Of a stretch of 6,879 nucleotides of DNA, positions 1 through 5,983 are shown piece by piece. A model generated the notes under the pieces. It had not been told where the DNA came from, ran no database searches, and was given only the letters and a program-made list of their open reading frames with translations. Both the position numbers and the translations under genes were made by a program. How positions within the stretch are numbered: the first letter of the stretch is position 1; each line of letters starts with the position of its first letter. This DNA is from Candidatus Aminicenantota bacterium (GTDB lineage Bacteria > Acidobacteriota > Aminicenantia > Aminicenantales > Aminicenantaceae): positions 1 through 6,879 of the forward strand of contig SOIA01000312.1 of the NCBI GenBank assembly GCA_004378665.1, written 5' to 3'.

Positions 1-80
1 ATAAGGATAAAATGACATTGTTTTCTTCATTAGGCTGAAAAATACAGTAAATAAAGCTTTCTTAAGACCATAAATTAACA
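1..80. other. AT-rich sequence upstream of the BcrD-like gene
   Basis: These 80 bases are clearly more AT-rich than the genes that follow. A poor promoter-like pair (TTGTTT at 18-23 and TACAGT at 43-48, 19-nt spacing) is the only candidate signal, and it is too weak to call. A short frame ending at TGA 36-38 could be the tail of an upstream gene, but nothing identifies it. Confidence 0.3.
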
Positions 81-857
81 ATGAATCATTTTGCAGGAAT
101 TGATGTCGGCGCTTCCACCACCAAGGCTGTCATCATCGATAAAAACAAGGAGATTCTGGGCCATTCGGTCATGTATTCCGGTGCAGATTTCAAAGCTGCA
201 GCGGAGAAAACCTATGAAGAAGCGGGAAAGCAGGCCCAAAAAAAAGCGCAGGATGAGTATTTCATCGTTTCCACCGGATACGGAAGACGGAATGTTGCTT
301 TTGCTGACGATAGCATGACCGAGATCAGCTGCCATGCCAAAGGCAGCTTTTTTTATTTTCCACAAGCCCACACCTTGATCGATATTGGCGGTCAGGACAG
401 CAAGGTCATCAGAATCAATAATGAGGGAAGAAGGACGGGCTTCAAGATGAACCGCAAGTGCGCTGCCGGCACAGGGGCTTTCCTCGAGGAGATGGCCAAC
501 CGTCTCAAGATCAAGATGAGCAAGCTGAATGAGCTGGCGGAAAAATCGGAAAAAAACGTCGAGATCGGAAGCTACTGCACGGTATTCTCAGCCACGGAGA
601 TCCTGACCAAGATCAGGGAAGGCGTGGCGGTGAGTGACCTGGTCAAGGGAATTTTTCATTCAGTCATAAAAAGGGCGTTCGAGATGGACCCCTTAGAGGG
701 AGAGATAGTCATGAGCGGGGGAGTGGTGGCTCATAATCCTTTTTTGATTTCGATGTTCGAGGAAAAACTCGGGAGAAAGGTTTTTGTGCCTTCCCTTCCT
801 CAATTGACAGGCGCTTTCGGAGCAGCCCTGTATGCTTTAGAAAAAAAAGGAGGTTAG
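81..857 (+). CDS. bcrD: Benzoyl-CoA reductase-type ATPase/activator subunit (BcrD/BzdQ/BadG-like, BcrAD/BadFG family)
   Basis: This 258-residue protein belongs to the ASKHA-fold family of ATP-dependent electron activators, which share a [4Fe-4S] cluster across a dimer and drive low-potential electrons into benzoyl-CoA reductase or 2-hydroxyacyl-CoA dehydratases. Visible motifs are the phosphate-1 loop GIDVGASTTKAVI (6-18), phosphate-2 DIGGQDSKVI (101-110) and the adenosine motif MSGGVVAHNP (211-220). The two probable cluster cysteines are C127 (in MNRKCAAGTGAFLEEMA) and C166 (in GSYCTVFSATE). The wording around C127 and GGVVAHNP resembles BcrD/BzdQ/BadG more than dehydratase activators such as HgdC, although length and cysteine positions also fit HgdC. 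It is co-directional with bamA, which favours an aromatic-ring role. The ATG at 81 is the first start after an in-frame TAA at 63-65, but I see no good Shine-Dalgarno before it. The partner subunits (BcrA/B/C or BzdN/O/P) are not in the window. A tetrahydronaphthoyl-CoA reductase or a dehydratase activator remains possible. Confidence 0.88.
   Translation: MNHFAGIDVGASTTKAVIIDKNKEILGHSVMYSGADFKAAAEKTYEEAGKQAQKKAQDEYFIVSTGYGRRNVAFADDSMTEISCHAKGSFFYFPQAHTLIDIGGQDSKVIRINNEGRRTGFKMNRKCAAGTGAFLEEMANRLKIKMSKLNELAEKSEKNVEIGSYCTVFSATEILTKIREGVAVSDLVKGIFHSVIKRAFEMDPLEGEIVMSGGVVAHNPFLISMFEEKLGRKVFVPSLPQLTGAFGAALYALEKKGG
847..853 (+). promoter_or_regulatory. Ribosome binding site of the acyl-CoA synthetase gene, inside the preceding gene
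   Basis: AAGGAGG at 847-853 lies within the last codons of the BcrD-like gene, 5 nt before the ATG at 859. The stop codon (855-857) and the next start are separated by one nucleotide, so the two genes are probably translationally coupled and made from one mRNA. It supports the 859 start. Confidence 0.85.
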
Positions 858-858
858 T

Positions 859-2940
859 ATGCTTGATGCATTGTTTAAACCGAGGTCGGTTGCCATCATC
901 GGCGCATCGAATAATCCCTTGAGTATCGGCCATATTGTCATGCAGAACCTTCTTGACCACGATTTCAAAGGTCCCATATATCCGATCAATCCGAAATCCA
1001 AGTTCATCAAAAGCTTCAGAGCCTACACTTCTGTATCGGAGATCCCTGATGAGGTTGACCTGGTGAACATCTCCATCAAGAACACACTTGTTCCGTATGT
1101 CCTTGAAGATTGCGGCAAGAAGGGAGTCAAATTCGCTATCGTCCACACAGCCGGGTTTAAAGAAGTGGGCGAAGAAGGGCTGCAGCTGGAAAGGCAGATT
1201 GTCGAGATCGCACACAAGTACGGGATGCGCATCTACGGCCCGAACTCACAGGGAATTCAGAATTCTGACCCGGCCATATCGGTTTATGCCAATTTCACTT
1301 TTGTTCCGATGAGCCCCGGCAATATCTCGATCGTTGCTCAAAGCGGCGGAGTCGGAGAGACGTTGAAGCTGCACCTCTACAGGATCGGCAAGGGAATCCG
1401 GATGTATTCCAGTTTCGGCAACGAAGCCGATGTCAGCATGAACGAGATCATCGATTATTACGGCCAGGATGAAGAGACAAAAGTCATCATGGTGCATATC
1501 GAAACGATGAAAGACCCGGCGGGTTTTCTCGAAGTGGCCAGCCGTGTGACCAAGAAAAAGCCCATTCTCGCATTGAAAACAGGAAAGACATCTGAAGGGA
1601 CAAAAGCCGTCGCGTCTCACACCGGTTCTCTGATCGAACAGGAGACCATCGCGGACGTGATTTTTAAGAAAAGCGGCGTTCTTCGCTTCCATTCCCAGGA
1701 AGACATGATCGATGCCGCAATCGCTTTTTCCAACCAGCCAGTCCCCAAAGGAGACAGGGTTGTCATCGTTACCAACACGGGCGGCCCTGCAATCATCGCG
1801 GTCGATGAATGCATTTCCGCCGGGCTGAAACTGGCTGAACTGAGCCCGAAGACCATAACAACCCTGAAGAAGCTGGTGTTCCAGGAGGCGATCGTTTCCA
1901 ACCCTGTCGATGTGGTCGCCACAGCCGGACCCGAGCAGTACGGAGGTACAGTCGAGGCGCTCTTCAAAGACCCGAACATCGACTCGCTTCTGCTCGTGTT
2001 CGTCACAGCTCCGTTTGTCGACTGTGAGGGAATCGCCCGAAAGCTCGGGGAGCTCGGCCGAACGTCCAAGAAACCGATTGTTTGCCAGGTGATGACCATA
2101 GAGAAATGGCAGGAGGTCATCCGGCTGATCAGGGAGGGCAATATTCCGGTCTATGATTTTGCCGAGACAGCGGCCCGAGCCCTTTCTGCGATGACCAAAT
2201 ACGGAACGTTCACCCAGAAAAAAGAGCCTGTTTACAAGACATTCAAGGTTGAGAAGAAAAAAGCCGGGGATATACTCGCACGTCAGAAGGGAAAGGATAA
2301 ATTTCTGCCTCAAGATGTGGTTTTCGAGCTCCTCCAGTGCTACGGGATCCCGGCAGTCAAGACCGTAAAGGTCAAGAAAGAAGAGCAGCTCGGGAATGCT
2401 GCGGAGAAGGTCGGATATCCGTTGGTTCTCAAAGTGGATTCTGAAAAGATTGTTCATAAAACAGAAGTCGGAGGCGTCGCCGTAAACCTCAAGGCAAAAA
2501 AAGAGCTGGTGTCTTCCTTTAAGAAAATGGCCAGGAAGTTTGCCAAGTATAAACCCGGCTACATCCTCCAGGAGTATATGTCCGAAGGCCAAGAAGTGAT
2601 CATGGGTGCCAAATCGAATCAGGGTCTCGAGCCCACGCTGATGTTCGGACTGGGCGGAGTTTTTGTCGAGATCCTGAAGGATGTGCAGTTCAGGCTGGCG
2701 CCTCTTTCTGAGGAAGATGTCCTGGAGATGATCCGTTCCATCAAGGGGTATCCCATTCTGGCCGGAGCGAGAGGAGAGAAGGCTGTGGATGTGGACAAAC
2801 TCGCTGAGATCCTGATTCGACTTTCCCAACTGGCATCCGATTTTCCGGAAATCAGCGAGATGGACCTCAATCCTGTTTTTGCTCTGGCGAAAGGCAAGGG
2901 AGCAGTTGTTGTCGACGCCCGCCTGAGAATTGTCAGGTAG
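859..2940 (+). CDS. ADP-forming acyl-CoA synthetase, fused alpha-beta chain (ACD / NDP-forming acyl-CoA ligase family)
   Basis: This 693-residue cytosolic enzyme interconverts acyl-CoA + ADP + Pi and acid + CoA + ATP. An N-terminal CoA-binding Rossmann domain (about 1-130; SVAIIGASNNP at 10-20) is followed by succinyl-CoA-ligase-like domains (about 150-450). These contain the Gly-rich loop AQSGGVGETL (160-169), GNEADVSM (187-194), the conserved Glu E215 and the phospho-relay His H254 in VASHTGSL. A linker leads to a C-terminal ATP-grasp domain (about 480-693) with the second relay His H533 in KIVHKTEVGGV, GLGGVFVEILKD (597-608) and MDLNPV (668-673). Both catalytic histidines are present, so it should be active, and length matches single-chain members of about 700 residues. 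Substrate cannot be read from sequence: acetate, aromatic acids and pimelate-type acids are all possible. Coupling to a BcrD-like gene suggests aromatic-acid activation or ATP recovery from a pathway thioester (inference). A strong terminator follows directly. Protein acetyltransferase fusions share these domains, but no GNAT domain is seen here. Confidence 0.93.
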   Translation: MLDALFKPRSVAIIGASNNPLSIGHIVMQNLLDHDFKGPIYPINPKSKFIKSFRAYTSVSEIPDEVDLVNISIKNTLVPYVLEDCGKKGVKFAIVHTAGFKEVGEEGLQLERQIVEIAHKYGMRIYGPNSQGIQNSDPAISVYANFTFVPMSPGNISIVAQSGGVGETLKLHLYRIGKGIRMYSSFGNEADVSMNEIIDYYGQDEETKVIMVHIETMKDPAGFLEVASRVTKKKPILALKTGKTSEGTKAVASHTGSLIEQETIADVIFKKSGVLRFHSQEDMIDAAIAFSNQPVPKGDRVVIVTNTGGPAIIAVDECISAGLKLAELSPKTITTLKKLVFQEAIVSNPVDVVATAGPEQYGGTVEALFKDPNIDSLLLVFVTAPFVDCEGIARKLGELGRTSKKPIVCQVMTIEKWQEVIRLIREGNIPVYDFAETAARALSAMTKYGTFTQKKEPVYKTFKVEKKKAGDILARQKGKDKFLPQDVVFELLQCYGIPAVKTVKVKKEEQLGNAAEKVGYPLVLKVDSEKIVHKTEVGGVAVNLKAKKELVSSFKKMARKFAKYKPGYILQEYMSEGQEVIMGAKSNQGLEPTLMFGLGGVFVEILKDVQFRLAPLSEEDVLEMIRSIKGYPILAGARGEKAVDVDKLAEILIRLSQLASDFPEISEMDLNPVFALAKGKGAVVVDARLRIVR

Positions 2941-2966
2941 AAAAAGGGGCCAGGCCCCTTTTTTTT
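2941..2966 (+). terminator. Intrinsic (Rho-independent) terminator
   Basis: Directly after the TAG of the acyl-CoA synthetase gene, GGGGC (2946-2950) pairs with GCCCC (2954-2958) around a CAG loop, flanked by A5 upstream (2941-2945) and T8 downstream (2959-2966). The A-tract extends the stem, and could let it act on the opposite strand too. It ends the bcrD-like/acyl-CoA synthetase transcript and separates it from the symporter-bamA unit. Confidence 0.93.
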
Positions 2967-3095
2967 GTCATTGCGGGCGGAGCGTGGCAATCTTCTACTC
3001 CGATGACAGAGCCATTCCCGTTTCGTCAGCTTCGTTGAAACACAACCGCGGAAGAGAATAAAAGAGCTGCCATAGAAAGCTCCGAACAATGACAA
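2965..3095. repeat. REP-like imperfect inverted-repeat element of the 'GTCATTGCG...GTGGCAAT' type
   Basis: The left arm (2965-2993) reads TTGTCATTGCGGGCGGAGCG and ends GTGGCAATCT. The right arm (3065-3095), read on the minus strand, begins TTGTCATTGTTCGGAGC and ends ATGGCAGCT, so it is a decayed inverted mate. The left arm also folds on itself: CGGAG (2978-2982) pairs with CTCCG (2998-3002), and GTCAT (2967-2971) with ATGAC (3003-3007) across a 6-nt bulge. From memory, this consensus is a dispersed intergenic palindrome in many bacterial genomes. The element abuts the T-tract of the terminator. I see no gene in it; any function is unknown. Confidence 0.75.
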
Positions 3096-3162
3096 GGTAT
3101 CAAACGGACCGGGGTTGCGGTTCTCAAAGAATCATGAATGAGAGGTAGAATAGCGAAAGAAC

Positions 3163-4572
3163 ATGAACTGGATTCCTTTCAGTATTGTCTGTTTTTACAT
3201 CGTTCTCCTCTTTGTTGTCACCTGGGCCACCCGGCGCCTGAGCCGGGGAGGTATGATCGCCTATCTTCTGGCAGGCCGGAACCTCCCTTTCTGGGTGGTG
3301 GCACCGCTGCTCGCCGGTTTGGCAGTGGGTGGAGCTTCAACCGTTGGAGTCGCCCAAAATGCCTACACAAACGGCTTATCGGCAGGCTGGTACACTGCCG
3401 CCTGGGCTGTCGGAGCGATTCTTGTGGGACTGATCGCTGCGAGCCGCTACCGGCAGATGGAGGTCAGCACACTTCCCGAGCTTTTTGAGAGACATTACAG
3501 CGTGTCGGGCCGGGTGATAGGAGTTATCGGCCAGCTCGTGCTGCAGATTGTTATCACTTCTCTTCAGTACATCGCTGGCGGCGCAATACTGTCTTCCCTC
3601 CTTCCGGATGTTTTCACTTTTGAGACAGGTATGTTTGTCACCGCGCTGGTATTTGTGGGAATTACCTTGATCGGAGGGTTCTGGGCTGCCGGTTTGACAA
3701 ACATCATCAACGTGATTCTGATCTACATCGGGGTTCTCGTGGGAGCTGTGATCGCCGTGGGAAAAATCGGTGGTTTTAGGGAAATTATTGCAAAGCTTCC
3801 TTCCGGCCATTCGGGTTTTGGCCTGGGAGGTATCGGGGGATTAGTGATTCTCGGCTGGTTTTTAGTGATGTGCACCATGGTTTTTTCCGTCCAGTCGGTT
3901 GTTCAGATCTCCTTTGCGGCTAAAGACTCCTCTTCTGCCCGGAAGGGATTCATCCTGGGCGGTTTGATCATTTTACCTCTGGGTTTCATCAGCGCAGTCA
4001 TCGGAATTGCTGCCACCATCCTCCATCCGGAAATTGCCTCTACTGCCGAAGCCCTGCCTCGGACAGTGCTGAGTTTGAGCCCGATCGTGGCCGGACTTGT
4101 GCTCGCTGGACTCTGGGCCGCGGACGTTTCCACCGCCTCCGCTCTTCTTGTCGGGAGCGCGACTCTGGTCGTGGGGGATTTGATCAAGAGATTTTTTGCT
4201 CCTGACCTTAAGGAGAAGGGAGAAAGAATAGTCTCTAAGGTCTCGGTGTTGGTTTTGAGCATTTTCACCTACATTCTGGCCGTCTCAGTTTCCGAGGAGA
4301 TTCTGAATACGCTGCTGGTTGGTTTGTGCTTGACCACGGCCTACACTCTGGTGACGTTGATGACTCTCTTCTGGCCAAAAGTCTGCCGGCGCGGCCATGC
4401 CGCCTGGACCCTGCTCACCTCTATGTCTGTTCTTGCCCTTTGGGTCATTTTCCCCCAAATTTCGGCTTTTTTTAAAAATATCCACCTTCCGCATCCGATA
4501 TATATTTGCTGGATAGTGAGTTTGTTGACATTTTTGCTGGTCGCCATTATAGATAAGAGACGCATTAAATAA
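3163..4572 (+). CDS. Sodium:solute symporter family (SSS) transporter
   Basis: This 469-residue inner-membrane protein has about 13 hydrophobic segments, roughly at 3-22, 42-62, 75-95, 119-145, 157-175, 180-200, 222-250, 263-285, 303-335, 358-376, 383-405, 413-433 and 445-463. That is the usual SSS (PutP/vSGLT, LeuT-fold) layout and length. LAGRNLPFW (36-44) before the second segment is a typical SSS signature. AADVSTASALLVG (319-331) corresponds to the segment whose Ser/Thr pair (here S323/T324) helps form the Na2 site. It should import an anion or small organic solute with Na+, but the substrate cannot be deduced. Lying 46 nt before bamA, it is a candidate aromatic or alicyclic carboxylate importer (inference). 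The ATG at 3163 gives an N-terminus that begins just before the first membrane segment. The upstream Shine-Dalgarno is weak (GAAAGAA near 3154), unlike the strong sites of three of its neighbours, so expression may be modest. Confidence 0.93.
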   Translation: MNWIPFSIVCFYIVLLFVVTWATRRLSRGGMIAYLLAGRNLPFWVVAPLLAGLAVGGASTVGVAQNAYTNGLSAGWYTAAWAVGAILVGLIAASRYRQMEVSTLPELFERHYSVSGRVIGVIGQLVLQIVITSLQYIAGGAILSSLLPDVFTFETGMFVTALVFVGITLIGGFWAAGLTNIINVILIYIGVLVGAVIAVGKIGGFREIIAKLPSGHSGFGLGGIGGLVILGWFLVMCTMVFSVQSVVQISFAAKDSSSARKGFILGGLIILPLGFISAVIGIAATILHPEIASTAEALPRTVLSLSPIVAGLVLAGLWAADVSTASALLVGSATLVVGDLIKRFFAPDLKEKGERIVSKVSVLVLSIFTYILAVSVSEEILNTLLVGLCLTTAYTLVTLMTLFWPKVCRRGHAAWTLLTSMSVLALWVIFPQISAFFKNIHLPHPIYICWIVSLLTFLLVAIIDKRRIK

Positions 4573-4575
4573 ACA

Positions 4576-4594
4576 CAGGAAATAAACCTTCCTG
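4576..4594 (+). other. Small hairpin between symporter and bamA
   Basis: CAGGAA (4576-4581) pairs with TTCCTG (4589-4594) over a 7-nt loop, just after the symporter stop and 12 nt before the bamA ribosome binding site. There is no T-tract, so it is not a convincing terminator. It could be a transcript-processing or stabilising stem, or chance. Confidence 0.35.
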
Positions 4595-4605
4595 ATTATC
4601 GCTTG

Positions 4606-4613
4606 AAAGGAGG
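4606..4613 (+). promoter_or_regulatory. Ribosome binding site of bamA, fixing a GTG start
   Basis: AAAGGAGG sits 5 nt before GTG at 4619. No in-frame ATG gives the conserved N-terminal part of this family, so this site decides the GTG start. Confidence 0.88.
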
Positions 4614-4618
4614 ACAAA

Positions 4619-5749
4619 GTGAGTTTGGACTGGTTGAAAAAAGATGAAGAGATTAAAGACCACGCACTCTGGGGAAAAGAACATTGGGGAACAGAGCCTC
4701 CCTGCACGATGTATGAGAAGAGGCCAATCCTCGATTCTTCAGGGAAAGAGGTTAAAGATCTTTACGCGGCCTGGATCATCCTCAACAATCCTGCCCAGTA
4801 CAACTCCTACACCACCAAGATGGTCAAAGGAGTGATCGCCGGATTTCAGAGTGCTTCTCTGGACAGGAGTGTTGTCGCCGTGGTTTTTACAGCGGTCGGG
4901 GACAGAGCATTCTGCACGGGCGGAAACACCAAGGAATACGCCGAATACTATTCGGGAAAGCCCAATGAATACGGCGAATACATGGATCTGTTCAACGGGA
5001 TGGTCGATTCCATCCTTATGTGCAAGAAGCCGACCATATGCCGCGTTAACGGAATGAGGATCGCCGGTGGACAGGAGATCGGAATGGCCTGTGACATCGC
5101 TGTCTCTGCGGATACAGCCATTTACGGCCAGGCGGGTCCCCGTCATGGTTCGGCCCCGGATGGCGGTTCGTCGGATTTTCTCCCCTGGTTCCTGAGCATC
5201 GAAGATGCGATCTGGAACTGTGTGTCCTGCGAGCTGTGGAGTGCCTACAAGATGAAAAGACTCAGCCTGATCAGCAAGGTGGTTCCTGTTATCAAACAGG
5301 ACAACACATTCATCCGCAACCCAAATGTCATCACGGATAAATACGTAGAGGACGGCGAGATCGTGTACGGCGAATTCGCCAAAGGAGAAGAGGGAAAGAA
5401 GGCCCGAGAGTTTCTCAAGACTGCAAAAATCGATTTAGAACCTCTGGATAAGGCAGTCCAAGAGATTGTCTGGAAATTCACTAACCTTTTTCCTGGATGC
5501 TTGATTAAATCTCTGGATAGTGTGAGAGCAAAGAAGAAGTATTACTGGGATATGGCAAAGAATTACAACCGCCACTGGCTGGCGGTCAACATGATGACAG
5601 AGGCATACCTGGGTTTCCATGCGTTTAATTCCAAAAAAGTCACCGGCCAGGATGTTATTGATTTTGTCAAGTACAGACAGTTGATCGCTCAGGGGAAGAA
5701 TGTCGATGAGGCATTCATGGAAGAAGTGATGCCAAAACCCAAAGAGTAA
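4619..5749 (+). CDS. bamA: 6-oxocyclohex-1-ene-1-carbonyl-CoA hydrolase (BamA/Oah)
   Basis: BamA is a cytosolic crotonase-superfamily enzyme that adds water to 6-oxocyclohex-1-ene-1-carbonyl-CoA and cleaves the ring C-C bond to give 3-hydroxypimeloyl-CoA. The 376 residues match the BamA/Oah family (about 377) rather than ordinary enoyl-CoA hydratases (about 260). Diagnostic stretches are NNPAQYNSYTTKMVKGVIAG (56-75), TAVGDRAFCTGGNTKEYAEY (91-110), CRVNGMRIAGGQEIGMACD (141-159) and GQAGPRHGSAPDGGSSDFLP (170-189). The last belongs to the region commonly used to detect anaerobic aromatic degraders by PCR. Crotonase oxyanion-hole elements fall around G101-G102 and G150-G151. FPGCLIKSLDSVR (291-303) and NMMTEAYLGFHAFN (324-337) are also family-typical. 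Translation starts at GTG with a strong ribosome binding site. It probably shares a transcript with the symporter 46 nt upstream. A mobile-element remnant begins 5 nt after its stop and separates it from the SDR gene. Confidence 0.97.
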   Translation: MSLDWLKKDEEIKDHALWGKEHWGTEPPCTMYEKRPILDSSGKEVKDLYAAWIILNNPAQYNSYTTKMVKGVIAGFQSASLDRSVVAVVFTAVGDRAFCTGGNTKEYAEYYSGKPNEYGEYMDLFNGMVDSILMCKKPTICRVNGMRIAGGQEIGMACDIAVSADTAIYGQAGPRHGSAPDGGSSDFLPWFLSIEDAIWNCVSCELWSAYKMKRLSLISKVVPVIKQDNTFIRNPNVITDKYVEDGEIVYGEFAKGEEGKKAREFLKTAKIDLEPLDKAVQEIVWKFTNLFPGCLIKSLDSVRAKKKYYWDMAKNYNRHWLAVNMMTEAYLGFHAFNSKKVTGQDVIDFVKYRQLIAQGKNVDEAFMEEVMPKPKE

Positions 5750-5754
5750 AATTA

Positions 5755-5920
5755 GGGGTCGCATCTCAACATTCGACATTTGAAATGTTTTTTAATATTT
5801 CTAACCATTACTCGAGAGTCATATAGAATTCTTTCAGAACTTGGAAAAGAGAATTTACTTAGTAAGCTTGAAGATGTAAATTGTGAATAGAAGAAATGTT
5901 AAATGTTAAGACGCGACCCC
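5755..5920. mobile_element. 166-bp element with 27-bp terminal inverted repeats (MITE-like, non-coding)
   Basis: The left end (5755-5781) starts GGGGTCGCATCTCAACATT. The minus-strand reading of the right end (5894-5920) starts GGGGTCGCGTCTTAACATT. The two 27-bp arms agree at 23 positions. The interior is AT-rich and has no plausible gene. Outside the arms, TAAAAT (5747-5752) and ATTTTA (5921-5926) are also complementary, so there is no evident direct target duplication. From memory, ends of the form GGGGTC(A/G)NGTCTTNACATT often accompany REP-associated Y1-type transposase genes, so this could be a decayed or internally deleted copy. That family assignment is inference. The element lies between bamA and the SDR gene and may have been inserted into an operon. 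Confidence 0.72.
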
Positions 5921-5951
5921 ATTTTATGAATAAAGCATAAGTTTTGAATTT

Positions 5952-5967
5952 TCGAATGTTGATTCGA
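5952..5967. promoter_or_regulatory. Perfect palindrome before the SDR gene, possible operator or mRNA hairpin
   Basis: TCGAAT (5952-5957), a GTTG spacer and ATTCGA (5962-5967) form a perfect 6+4+6 palindrome ending 5 nt before the ribosome binding site of the SDR gene. As DNA it could be an operator for a dimeric repressor; as RNA it could be a stem next to the ribosome binding site. No second copy is seen in the window and no adjacent regulator gene is present, so function is unproven. Confidence 0.4.
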
Positions 5968-5972
5968 CAAAC

Positions 5973-5978
5973 AGGAGG
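5973..5978 (+). promoter_or_regulatory. Ribosome binding site of the SDR gene
   Basis: AGGAGG lies 5 nt before the ATG at 5984, and the translated protein begins right at the first beta strand of the Rossmann fold, which supports this start. Confidence 0.85.
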
Positions 5979-5983
5979 ATAAA

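Noticed and set aside
18..48. Possible sigma-70 promoter TTGTTT/TACAGT
   Set aside because: Only partial matches with 19-nt spacing in AT-rich DNA; expected by chance.
1246..2829. 527-codon open frame on the minus strand inside the acyl-CoA synthetase gene
   Set aside because: It is fully antisense to a gene with clear domain motifs on the + strand, has no recognisable protein family signature and no ribosome binding site. It is a codon-bias shadow.
3146..3151. TAGAAT as a -10 box for the symporter gene
   Set aside because: It is a good -10 match, but no -35-like hexamer lies at suitable spacing and it is only about 11 nt from the start codon. It is too weak to annotate.
3138..3488. 116-codon + frame overlapping the symporter start
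   Set aside because: It is out of frame with the clearly membrane-type symporter sequence, and its product is Arg/Gly/Cys-rich shadow sequence.
5756..5890. Open + frame through the mobile element ending at TAG 5888-5890 (tail reads TRESYRILSELGKENLLSKL)
   Set aside because: It has no start codon of its own and no ribosome binding site, is only 44 codons and lies within AT-rich repeat DNA. It could be a transposase tail relic, but I cannot support that.
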